Origin: Tanypteryx hageni
Taxonomy: Eukaryota > Arthropoda > Insecta > Odonata > Petaluridae
Length of the DNA stretch: 64,000 bases
Reading direction: 5' to 3'
NCBI GenBank assembly: GCA_028673005.1
Contig: CM054114.1
Span: 19,996,880 to 20,060,879, forward strand
This document shows, in pieces, positions 45,429-54,284 of the stretch; within the stretch, counting starts at the first letter, position 1; every line of letters begins with the position of its first letter. The notes under the pieces are model-generated. The model made no database searches, had not been told where the DNA came from, and was given only the letters and a program-made list of their open reading frames with translations. The translations under genes were made by a program, and so were the position numbers.

Positions 45429-45824
45429 CTTACAAAAGACAACGTGACAATAGCGACTATTAATATCAACGGTGTGACAAATGACGACAAACTACTCGCC
45501 CTAAAGGACTTCATCTTGACAAACGACGTTGACATCTGCTTCCTGCAGGAGGTACGACAGATGGACCTGACCAAAAAAATTGGACTCACGAGCTACATTA
45601 ACCCGGGACCCGAAGACAGAGGGACGGGATTTATTTGTGGCAATAACGTACGCATGACTAACGTGGAATACGATCCGTCCGGTAGAATAATTTCTGCCGA
45701 ATGGAACGGTATTTCCATGATAAACATCTGCGCTCCCGCCGGTGAGCGAAACCGTAAGGAGCGGAACACGTTCTTCCGCGAGACGATTGCGCCTTACTAC
45801 CAAAAGCTCCTCAGTCGCGCCGTG
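45417..45824 (+). pseudogene. Tx1-type ORF2 endonuclease, copy T5, 3' truncated
   Basis: Two consecutive ATGs at 45417 and 45420 start ORF2 as MMDKLTKDN, followed by TININGV and FLQEV, the first two catalytic blocks of APE-type endonucleases. The frame is open to the break at 45824 and then meets a stop in foreign sequence, so the GDFN and Asp-His blocks are missing. It has Asn where T2-T4 have Ile in the LTIDVD block. Confidence 0.87.
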
Positions 45825-46248
45825 TAATTGTGGTATTACTTAAATCTATTCAAATTCAACTGCTGGATTGTTATATGTCTATATTTCTATGTTCTATTTA
45901 TAGTTTGTCATTAGCACTTAGCACATCAGTGGATGTTTTTGCACCGAAAATTATAGTTCGCTGCACCAGTTAATCTTATGGTAATGGCTGAGGCTGTGCT
46001 CCGCCACCGGATTTATCAGGTTGTCTCAACCTTATGCATCTCATGTGCTCTTTTATCCAGGTTTCGATGGTTCGGCCTGTTTCCCCGATGCATGAGGCAC
46101 CACACTTACATGGGATGTTGTAGACCCCCAGAGTCTTTAATCTGAGATCGTCCTTCACTCGGGCTAGATGGTTTCTCAGTTTCCCCGGTGGTTTGTGCAC
46201 TGTCTTGATCCCATGCTTTCCCAGTATCGCCGGTAATGATTTTTTTCA
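45825..46248 (-). mobile_element. Penelope-like element fragment with GIY-YIG endonuclease domain
   Basis: On the minus strand, 46248-45976 encodes about 90 residues with LGKHGIKTVHKP, GVYNIPCKCG, IGETGRTIETWIKEH and RLRQPDKS. This is the GIY-YIG endonuclease region of Penelope-like elements, the nuclease that follows their reverse transcriptase. In the usual GVY...YIG pair the second Tyr is replaced (SCIGETGR). The end, GGGAQPQPLP, is out of frame with the usual AEH block, so a frameshift is likely. Upstream polymerase and the C-terminal tail are missing; 45825-45975 is uncharacterised flank. Confidence 0.82.
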
Positions 46249-46599
46249 AAAAATTATGTTAACCTTATACATATGGAATTTAAATCCAATTTGTAGGCAC
46301 TGGTGGATGGAGTTTTTCAACGCCATACAGTTAAAACTCTGCAGCCTTTTGGATATTTCCCATTATCTTTGATATTATCAGAGATAAAAATTTTAAATAA
46401 AAAGCATTTAAAAACACAAAATGATGATTTAAATTATATATGCAACTTTCATTTAGCTTTTTTCATCAAAAGAACATAAATACACCGCAATTCTAGAAAC
46501 ATTAAATAAGGATAATGATGCATACTGGTTTACATGCCGATTTGATGGTCACCTGTTTCCTCAAATTGACTGAAACTTTGTATGTTCTGTAACATAGTA
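46249..46599. other. AT-rich sequence without recognisable content
   Basis: No ORF, repeat or RNA gene recognised; several A/T runs. Confidence 0.5.
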
Positions 46600-47252
46600 C
46601 AGTATTCTCGACTATCTGAGTTAAAGTGAACCAAGCTAACTTCGGATAATAATAAAATTGGATAAAACGGAAATTTCATTTTTAGGTATTAAAACAGGCC
46701 TATGTATGTTTAGAAAATTTAATTTATACATACGTAAGTAAACTAAAAGAACAATTTATTGATATTTCTTAAACAAAATAGTCTTTTAATGATTTCTGTC
46801 TAACTTTGGTCTATCGTTTTTTGGTCACCATGTTGAATAACCTTTACTTTGGTCTCTAGAGACACCACAACATGCTATCTTTTCCCACTCATTATTCAGT
46901 AGAGTCAAGAAACGTCTAACTATTTTAGGGTAAAAAAATGAATGTCAAGAATGGACAAGTCCGTGAGTATGGAAGTGTAGTTTAATGTCTCCATTTTACT
47001 GAGGTTCGTCGATGTCTGACTTGACGATCCGAGCTTCCGTCGAGAGGACTATACATTGTTATGGCTGAATGCAGCCGCATGCTTTGTGAATCTTGCACTA
47101 TGTATCAACTAAAAACTGAAGTCATAATTTACGTGTGGTAAATAACCTGTGACCTTGACCGCAAGCTAAAAACAACTATGTATTTAGAGGGGGCCGCCTT
47201 GGTTAACACATAAGCTTGGATAAGCGAGGCTCGGATAATCGAAACCCTACTG
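46600..47252. mobile_element. Pogo/Tigger-like non-autonomous transposon (MITE), decayed
   Basis: The left end starts CAGTATTCTCGACTATCTGAG and the right end, read in reverse complement, starts CAGTAGGGTTTCGATTATCCG; both continue with similar AAGCT-containing sequence for about 40 bases. Both ends are flanked by TA (46598-46599 and 47253-47254), the duplication of Tc1/mariner/pogo transposons. The CAGTA...CGATTATCCGA start is typical of Tigger-like ends. The 653-bp interior has no transposase, so it would depend on one supplied in trans. Confidence 0.75.
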
Positions 47253-47254
47253 TA

Positions 47255-47605
47255 CTTTTATCCTCTCCAGAATCAGTGGAAAAAGTGAATGATTATGACG
47301 GAGACAAGGAAATCCAGCTAGGTAAGAAACCTGAGCCTGACGCCTTTAGGAACAAATATATAAGAAGATGAAACTTGTGGAAACTTAAATTCTCTTTTGT
47401 CCCTACTTACCAAAATCATCACCTGACAACCTTACTTGAGACATGAGGGTGGAAATATGCACTTTAAAAGGTTATTTTGAAATTATATTGAGGACACTCA
47501 GCAAGTAAGAAATATAAATTGTTATAAATTTTAAAACAAATTCTTGTTTTCATTCTCTACATAGCGTTAACTGAATTCATTGTCAACTATGAAACACACC
47601 ATTAT
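47255..47605. other. Intervening sequence without recognisable gene
   Basis: AT-rich; a short open stretch at about 47265-47370 has no recognisable domain. Confidence 0.5.
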
Positions 47606-48213
47606 GCCCCCCCCTGCGGGTAGGGGGATTGAGAATACTCCCGCAGCCCCTCTGCTGGTCGTAAGAGGCGAGGAGCAGACCTCGTTAAAAATCCCCCAGT
47701 TTCTGCCAAGGGCAATGTCCAGGTAGTATGTGGGTTACTACCTACGCAGAAAACCGCAACATCTGGCTATGAACCCACCCGTGTGTTTGCCGTGCACGGC
47801 GACCCGTAAGGGGGAGAAGGGGATCCTGGTGGTTGAGCTCCTTGGTTCCGGAAGAAGTCGGATGCTTTGGAAGGGCCATGGAATAATACATCACTTCGGC
47901 CCTGGATTCGCTGTAGACGGGCGGTCAGGTGCTAGCCACACCTGGCCAATCGGCTTCCGTCACGTTTCGGCATTCCGGTGGCGAGCGCTTTGAGCTATGG
48001 AGGTCTGTGGAGGGGGGTCGAAGGTGCATGGGGTTGGAGGCCCATGTACGGTGGGTGGAGTGGGAGCTGAGACCTAACCTGAAGCAGGCAGCCTAGCTGC
48101 AGGTGCTATATCCTTTGGTTAGCCCTGGCGACCACACCGGTTTGCGGTGTGGCGTCCCAAATGTGTGGCACCGTGGTGGGTGGGGAGACCAGGGGATAAA
48201 TTTTCTTTATTTA

Positions 48214-49470
48214 ATGGCGGAACACATACTTCCTCCACCCCCAAAAAGAACCCGCCCAGATGTGGATGGGGGAGATAAGTCAACCTGCACCTGCAGGAAC
48301 TATCTAATTATGAGATGTGCAAACGAAGGCGAGAACCTTACTAAGGTCTCTCCCTTCCTAATACAAAAGGTCCTCTCGGGAGTAATCCCAGGGGACCTAG
48401 AGTCTGTTAAAAAATTAAGGGACGGAACACTATTAGTAAAAACAAAAAATGATAAGCAAAGTGAAGTGCTGCTGGCTTTGAAGAAGCTGCATGACATTCC
48501 TGTCACTGTGGAGCCGCATAAGACTTTGAATACCTGCCGTGGGGTCATATCCTGCTATGACCTTCTCTATGTCGATGTCGCAGAGAGTATGAGGGAGATG
48601 GCTCCCCAAGGGGTCATCAACTGTCATAGATTAACGACAAAAAGGAATGGTGAAACCATAAACACCACCTCTGTGGTTCTCACCTTTTCGCTCGACAAGC
48701 TTCCGGAGAAGGTCAATGTAGGGTATGAGAAATGTCCTGTACGTCCGTATATACCAAACCCAATGCATTGCTACAAGTGCCAAAAATTTGGTCATGTTGC
48801 ACCAAGGTGCAAGGGCGAAGCCATCTGCCCAAAATGTAGCAAAGCTGTGCATGAGGGGGAGGTATGTGCCTCACCTGTACTTTGCGGCAATTGCGAGGGG
48901 CCACATCCAGTCTACTCGCGAGATTGCCCCAAAGTACAGGAAGAACGCAAGATCGTAGAGATCAAAACGATCGAAAAAATTCCGTATTTTGAGGCACGGA
49001 AGAAGTACAGGACCCTGATAGCACCGACATTCTCAAAGTCTTATGCGGAGAAAGCAGCAACTCCGAAGAAAATGGTCGCCTGTTCTACCCAAACCGAGCA
49101 CGAGGCAGAACATCCGCAGGCAAAAGAGGAAAAAAATAAAAGAGAGATTGAAAACAGAAAATAGGAAACAGAAATGAAAAACTTAAAACCTAAAAAACAA
49201 ATATGAAACAAAAAAGAAACCACCTCAATGGAGGTGGAAATCACCTCTGGTGCTGACTCTCCAAAGAGGAGTCAGTCACCAAGACCTAAACCCAGGCCAC
49301 CAGTGGAATCCCATGCTGACAAGCGTGGGAAGACACCACCACCTGGTCCCTCCAGCAAGGGTCCTCTCTCCACTGAGGTGGAGATGGAGGAAGAAAGCCT
49401 GAACGAGGAGGAATTGCAAGCCCTCCTCGCACAACGGTTGAAAGGGAGGAAGACAAAGCTTACACAGTAA
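48214..49470 (+). pseudogene. I-type gag with three CCHC knuckles, disrupted near the 3' end
   Basis: ATG at 48214 (frame open upstream to 48103). The N-terminal part contains NLTKVSPFLIQKVLSG and GTLLVKTKNDKQ, also seen in the related minus-strand gag as FHKVSPFLIARAIRG. Three knuckles follow at about 48768-48930: CYKCQKFGHVAPRC, CPKCSKAVHEGEVC and CGNCEGPHPVYSRDC. A TAG at 49162-49164 and a TGA near 49204 interrupt an Arg/Lys/Glu-rich C-terminal part that reopens in the same frame at 49228-49470. As a Gag it would bind element RNA. Confidence 0.82.
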
Positions 49471-49551
49471 GCTTCGCTCCACGTGAACGATACATTTACT
49501 GTCTTTTTTACAGATTTTATGGTTTTTATCCTTATTTTAAATTTATTTTAA

Positions 49552-50573
49552 ATGCTTACATTTCAATGGAATTGTAACGGGTATTTTAAACATAAGGCGG
49601 AGCTTGATATTTTAATAAACAATTTTAACCCATCCAGTATATTTTTACAGGAGACTCATTTTAAAAGATCTGACAAGGTTTCACTCAAAGGTTTTAAAAT
49701 ATTTCGCAAAGATGACCTCAGCAGTCGTAGGGCACAGGGAGGCGTCGCTGTGGCCATCCGGGAGACTCTTTACACCTCCCAGGTGGATTTGCAGACACCG
49801 TTCCAGGCTGTTGCAGTTACGGTTGCCTGTCCAGAGCACATCACTTTTTGCAATGTGTACTTTCCGGAGTGGGCTTCCGTGACAGAAAGAACCCTTGAGG
49901 ACCTCATCCGCCAGCTACCTCAGCCATTCATCCTTTTAGGAGATTTCAATGCCCATAGCCCTCTTTGGGGAGACACTATGGGAGATTATAATGGCCGAGG
50001 TCGTATTTTAGAAAATTTTTTAAGCCATCACGATCTGATTTTAATCAATGATAACGAAAAGACGCGTTTTAATTCTTATAATGGTGAATACTCGGCCATT
50101 GATCTTTTTATATGTACAAGCACTATTGCTCCCATTTTTAAAATGCATGTTCACGATGACTTATGTGGAAGCGATCACTTCCCCCTTCTCATCCGGAAAA
50201 GTTATTTTTTAAATAATTTTAATTTACCCCCTAAATGGGTCTTGAAGAAAGCCGATTGGGGTAATTTTAAAAACATTTAAAAAATTTGTTATGACCCTGC
50301 TCTTAGTGCTGCAGCGAATGTTGACGCTGCTATGGACGCAATTATTCACGCTGCAGAGGTAAGTGTTCCACGGTCTGCCAGCAAGTCACGTCGCCCACCT
50401 GTGCCATGGTGGAACGATGAATGTGCTCAGGCTATCCATCAAAGGAAGAAGGCACTAAAAATTTTTAATAAGTATCCGACGAGCAGGAATTTGTCGGCTT
50501 TTCGTAATTAAGGTCTAAAGCTCGACAGGTCATAACTGCCGCAAAATGAGAATCCTGGAGGATGTATGTGTCC
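49552..50573 (+). pseudogene. I-type ORF2 endonuclease, truncated
   Basis: ATG at 49552 starts FQWNCNG, with FLQETHF, GDFNAHSPLWG, AIDLFI and GSDHFPL, a complete set of APE-type endonuclease blocks ending at about 50210. A TAA at 50278 precedes the linker, where PVPWWNDEC and RKKALKIF are recognisable in the same frame. Further stops follow at about 50510 and 50547, and the sequence ends before the polymerase. It is closely related to the second minus-strand element's endonuclease (63511-64000), which shares VDLQTP, QAVAVTVA and TFCNVY. Confidence 0.85.
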
Positions 50574-51135
50574 TCATAGGTGAAGGCGATTCGAAACGAA
50601 ACTTAGTTAATGTCAGTTAAATCACATCCAATAGTTACTATCCTCTTCCGGCTCCCGGTAGGTCAATGTCCACTCAACACTGAATGTTTTCTCTCGGGTA
50701 GTATGGACTCGAGAGTGGAACACCTGCGTCGACTTCTCTCGTTGCTCCCCTGTCCGTCTCGTCGCTCGGAAGGCCACTATCGGAATGGACTGTCACGTGA
50801 CGCCGGTGGTGAAGGAGGGAGGTAATGACGTCAGGCAGGTAATTCGAAATGGTTGAATTATTCCCGATGATTGGTCGCTTTTCTACTGTTCTTGCATAAC
50901 CATGGGAAAGAGGGAAGGTTGAAGAGGTGAGGGGTAATTAGAGTATATAAAGCAGAGAGGCACCACGGGAGGGCGTGTCGACCGTGGCGTGGCGTTCGTG
51001 GGCGTGGTGTTCAGTCCGGCGATATCACGAATATCGGCGATATACGATAGCGGCGATATTCGAACTAGCGATATTCGTACTTGCATGTTCGTACATGCGA
51101 TTCGTTAAGTGCTATCGTATAAGTGCGGGAGTAAA
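50574..51135 (+). other. Promoter-like non-coding segment, possibly the terminal repeat of a Penelope-like or LTR element
   Basis: No gene. It holds a TATA-like GTATATAAAGCAGAG at about 50943-50957 and then the CGATAT repeats. It ends at a G12 run (51136-51147) beyond which a Penelope-like tail begins. That neighbour suggests an element-derived leader, but no second copy is in the window to define it. Confidence 0.4.
51018..51080 (+). repeat. Short CGGCGATAT-type repeats
   Basis: GCGATAT occurs four times at 16-18 base spacing (CGGCGATATC, CGGCGATATA, CGGCGATATT, GCGATATTCG), about 70 bases downstream of the TATA-like box. Confidence 0.7.
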
Positions 51136-51570
51136 GGGGGGGGGGGGAGGAAAAAATCGCCACACTGGGAAAAAACAAAAAGACTACAACATTCCAATGA
51201 CTTCTGGGACCAGTTAGTCAAAGAAGCCATCAAGATCCGCCTTGGGGATAATAAACTCAACAGGGACTCAGGGTACTCGCTCAGCAGAACCTGGGAACTG
51301 GTTCTCCAAAAAATCGGAGAAGGAAGACAAAATTTGATTGGTGGGCAGGAAGACGAAATTTGATTGGTGGGCGGGCCAATCAGACAGCTACAGCCTAGGA
51401 GAAGTATATATAGCGGCCCGAAAAAACGTTTTAGACATTCTGAAGAAGATGGCGGAGTCAGCCGTCGAAACGTTGATCTTCGATCAAACTTTGACCCGGT
51501 TGTGCACCCGAGAAGAATTCTTACAATCAATCCACCAGGAAAGCACCAGATCTTATTGACTGAAGTCTAA
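51136..51570 (+). mobile_element. Penelope-like element C-terminal/3' fragment
   Basis: After a G12 run, 51165-51310 encodes DFWDQLVKEAIKIRLGDN, KLNRDSGYSLSRTW and LVLQKIGEG, matching the C-terminal tail that follows the GIY-YIG domain in Penelope-like elements (the AIEIRL...FNRD...LSRAW pattern). Downstream are a TATATATAG box (51407-51415) and a block with CTGAAGAAGATGGC and GTCGAAAC, both usual in the non-coding ends of these elements. Orientation is opposite to the GIY-YIG fragment at 45976, so they are separate insertions. Confidence 0.72.
51440..51472 (+). ncRNA. Hammerhead-like core in Penelope-like 3' region
   Basis: CTGAAGA (51440-51446), one A, a 6-bp stem GATGGC/GCCGTC (51448-51453 with 51461-51466, one G-U), then GAAAC. 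CUGANGA-stem-GAAA is the hammerhead core and such ribozymes are known in Penelope-like terminal repeats. A hairpin GTTGATC/GATCAAAC follows. I cannot pair a convincing stem I, so activity is unproven. Confidence 0.35.
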
Positions 51571-51750
51571 GTCTTTCATTTCTCGAACCTTCTCTCCAAC
51601 ACAGTTCCTGACGGTTATCTTGCATCGAAGTTAGTCAAGATTCATATTACTTACAATCAACAACACATCTGAGATTCTGGACCTGTTCTTTTATGTGATA
51701 CCAAGGAAGAAAAGGATAACTGGAACTGAACTACATATTATCCATCCAAG
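51571..51750. other. Unassigned spacer
   Basis: No feature recognised between the Penelope-like fragment and the hAT terminus. Confidence 0.4.
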
Positions 51751-51760
51751 CAGGGCCGTG

Positions 51761-51826
51761 CCAACCCAGGGGTGGTAGTGGTGCCCCAACCCAGGGGTGC
51801 AAGTGGCGCCCCACACCAGGGTGGCA
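51761..51826 (+). repeat. 25-bp subterminal direct repeat at hAT end
   Basis: CCAACCCAGGGGTGGTAGTG... (51761-51785) is repeated at 51786-51810 with three changes, and a partial third copy follows to 51826. Subterminal repeats often serve as transposase binding sites in hAT elements; that role is inferred. Confidence 0.7.
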
Positions 51827-53000
51827 AATACAAAAGGGCAGCAAACCTGTGATACATAAATATATTTTACTTATAAAAGCGCAGTTACATGAAAAAATAA
51901 CTACAAATAAAATTTTTTAAATGGGTATTTGTGGTAAAAAGCCTTATAATTAGTGTAAAACCTGAGTCTTTGGCATCAAGTTTAACAAAAATTATAAATT
52001 ATTAAATTTCTTAGCCGAAATATTAAAAAACATTTCGAATGAATTTCAAAGCATGCTTCTTTTTATACAAAATGGTAAAAAATTCATGGAAATCACTTTA
52101 GTAGAAGTGAAAATATCGTGAGTGGAGTGCCAAGGTATGGGCCACGGCCATGATGGGAGTGCTTTAACGTAGCACTTGTATGCCCATCTCCATCGCCCTG
52201 CAATTCTCGTGCGAAATTGTTGCACTTTACTTTTTTCAACTACTCACTTGCAACTTTATTGAACTTCTATTCAGCTAAGGGAATTATTGAGTATCTGGCA
52301 GTTGGATTACAAAATCCAAACATCTCACATGTTTCCATTCCTCAGTGCACCACCGTAAGTTTTAGATTGTACCTAGTGTATATCATTTAATATCGAGATT
52401 TTGAGTTTATGTGAATAACTAAAAAATGGGTGATTTTGAGACAAAAGGATTACGCGATATTTGCAGAATATCTTTGAATCATGGCAAGTCAACCACTGCT
52501 TAACAAAAAGATGGGATCGCTAGTCTCGTCACAGCGAGTCAGGTGAGAAGCAATGAGCATCAAACCAACTTGTTTTCTTCAATGAACAAGATCATACTAC
52601 ATGTTAATTGTCACCTAAACTACATCAAAAAGTCCAATCTGGAGAAGATAGGAAAGGTATTTCCAGAAAATAAGATTATTTCTAATGAGACACTCATTAA
52701 ACTGAACAATGAAAATTCACGAAAAACTTTCCTTTTAAGGAAAACTGAAAGAGGACTAATTTTGGGGGTTACCAAATAATTTAATTTAAAAATTCAAATA
52801 ATTTCTCTCATTATTTCCTCGATGTCTGATGTACGAAAATGACTATCTGGCTGGAAAAGAAAAAACTTAAAGTAGAAAAAATAACAAAAGTAACAAGTTC
52901 AATTACTCATTTTCTTATAATCCAATCAGGCCCATCCACTTCATTTACATCTAGTACTGTAACTAGTGATAGTACTAATATTACAATATTAGATTAAATT
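51827..53000 (+). other. Leader region of the hAT element, no clear gene
   Basis: AT-rich. A 78-codon frame at 52543-52779 has no recognisable domain. It lies where hAT elements carry 5' non-coding sequence or an intron. Confidence 0.4.
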
Positions 53001-53540
53001 CAAGGAGAAAATGAAGTTGAAATTGGAAGTGAAGAGTCTAATTTTGGCCAAGATGTTGACATACCTGTTCAAAATGAATCAACATTAGATGTAAAAAAAG
53101 AAGATTCGGAAGAAGTGGAAAATGAAGATCTTAGTAGTATACAAGAGAAGCCAATTTCCCTTAAGGATCCCGGTAAATGGCCAGAAATTTTAAACAATAA
53201 AATTAGAATTATATTAGTTGAGAATATACCAGAAGAAATTAAAAATATAAATTTTCCAAAGGATAATATTGGTAGAAGTTTTTCTGATATATATTACAAT
53301 AAAAAATTGCAAAACAGTGAATCAATTTTGCAAAATTGGTTATTGTATTCAATATCACAAAATTCCATCTTTTGTTATAATTGCAAATTGTTTTCTAATA
53401 GTAATGTTCCTCTTGTAAAGGGTGGATTCTGAGATTGGCAACATTTGACAAGACAATTGATTGCTCATGAAAAAAGTTTAATGCATGCTGAATGTACCAA
53501 TAAATTAATTTGCATACATACAAGTTTAGAGTAGTAGTAG
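53001..53540 (+). pseudogene. hAT transposase N-terminal zinc-finger region (TTF/ZMYM type), broken
   Basis: The open part, 53115-53432, contains DPGKWPEIL, NWLLYSISQNSIFCYNCKLF and VPLVKGGF; a TGA at 53430-53432 is followed in frame by DWQHLTRQLIAHEKSLMH. The WLLYS...YC..CKLF...GF.DW...L..HE.S..H pattern is the TTF-type zinc finger of ZMYM-like hAT transposases, used for DNA binding. More stops follow and the frame is lost where a non-LTR fragment has inserted. Confidence 0.78.
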
Positions 53541-54280
53541 TATAGATTATTAGGTTCTTCAACATCGGTCATTTTGCACCATTAAAATTCAATGTAAGAT
53601 ATTTTGTGATCAATATGTTACATAAGACAATGTAAAATAAATATAAATAAAACAAATAATTATTTCTTCAAGAGCACTTAGAAGTTTAGTCTCCTTTAAA
53701 AACAATAAAATGGCCTTAGTCTTTTGGGGTCATCTGATAAAATTTCAGAGATATTACCTCTAATATTTAGCCTTTGGCAGGTGTTTCTGAATTTGAAGCA
53801 TTCAGTAAGGAGGTGTCTTAGCATCAGCATGCAATCACAAGTGTTGCAAGTAGGAGGTTCCTTTTCACGTGTAAAAAGAAATGAGTGCGTCAGTGAGCAG
53901 TGACCAATTCTAAGTCGCATCATTACTTCTTCATGACAATTATCTCACACCGAAGTTGACCATGGGAAGAAACAGGCTTTTATCGCTCTCATGCCAGGAT
54001 CTTTGCCATTTTTCGTGTAGGGAACAGGGTTGGTTCGAAAAGCACCAGTAGCAAGCCTGAGACCAGAGTTGTGCATAGATGTCAACGGGTGCAAGTATGT
54101 AGTGCGAGTCGAGCCATATATGAAAGACCCGTAGTCCATTTTTGACCTTACCAATGCTCTGTAAAGTTTGAGCATTGATGAGCGGTCAATGCCCCATGAT
54201 GAATTAGTTAAAAGCCTAAAAATGTTTAAAACTTTATAACACTTATCTTTTAAAACACTGATGTGGCTCCAGCAATTGAG
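53541..54280 (-). mobile_element. Non-LTR retrotransposon 3' fragment inserted in the hAT element, RNase H deleted
   Basis: On the minus strand, about 54270-53945 encodes the part after the catalytic polymerase core (NSSWGIDRSSMLKLYRAL, RSKMDYGSFIYGS, GLRLATGAFRTNP). It is followed directly by the C-terminal Cys/His tail at 53923-53696 (RLRIGHCSLTHSFLF, CNTCDCMLMLRHLLTEC). Compared with the complete minus-strand element at 57259-60933, which has the same blocks, about 250 residues including RNase H are absent. It is 5' truncated; a TAGTAG-rich stretch near 53530 could be its tail. Confidence 0.75.
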
Positions 54281-54284
54281 TCAA

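Larger units (their letters stand above)
1..45824 (+). repeat. Tandem array (macrosatellite) of about 11.85-kb 5S/Tx1/Jockey composite units
   Basis: The first bases of the window recur at 11830, 23692 and 35542, and 5S-derived segments recur at 7230, 19090, 30943 and 42784, giving periods of 11860, 11853 and 11841 bp. Every unit has the same order and orientation: 5S segment, Tx1-clade element, Jockey-clade element, A/T-rich tail. Differences between units are isolated substitutions, homopolymer length changes and a few short indels. Complete units are 7230-19089, 19090-30942 and 30943-42783; a partial unit precedes and another follows, the latter broken at 45824. Shared inactivating lesions point to unequal exchange or another DNA-level amplification rather than repeated independent insertion (inference). 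An assembly artefact is less likely because units carry private variants, but read-level confirmation is not possible here. Confidence 0.95.
42897..45824 (+). mobile_element. Tx1-clade element, edge copy T5 (3' truncated)
   Basis: The right edge of the array. It runs from the 5S terminator through ORF1 and the first half of the endonuclease and stops at 45824 (CGCGCCGTG), where unrelated sequence begins. It differs from T2-T4 at many more sites, yet it keeps the GAG codon that is TAG in the others and the complete ORF1/ORF2 junction. It has its own lesion, a 73-bp insertion in ORF1. Confidence 0.88.
47606..50573 (+). mobile_element. I-type (Nimb-like) non-LTR retrotransposon, 5' part only
   Basis: Begins with a C-run and TGCGGGTAGGGGGATTGAG, followed by a 5' UTR of about 600 bp that resembles the minus-strand element's 5' UTR at 62163-62675 (shared CCGTGTGTTTGCCGT-like and GGGGATCCTGGT blocks). 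Gag and endonuclease follow, and the sequence stops in the endonuclease/polymerase linker at about 50573. Loss of the 3' part is unusual for a target-primed insertion, which normally loses the 5' part, so a later deletion or insertion removed the rest. Confidence 0.75.

Noticed and set aside
1..45824. CRISPR array or prokaryotic phage-type repeats
   Set aside because: The repeats are 11.85 kb, made of eukaryotic non-LTR elements; no short direct repeats with spacers are present.
47265..47370. Possible host exon near the MITE
   Set aside because: Only a short open stretch with no domain or clear splice sites.
50574..51600. Solo LTR of a gypsy-like element
   Set aside because: A TATA-like box is present, but I find no TG...CA-bounded repeat with a target duplication, and the 3' part encodes a Penelope-like tail.
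52543..52779. 78-codon frame as a gene
   Set aside because: No domain recognised and it lies in the non-coding leader of a decayed transposon.
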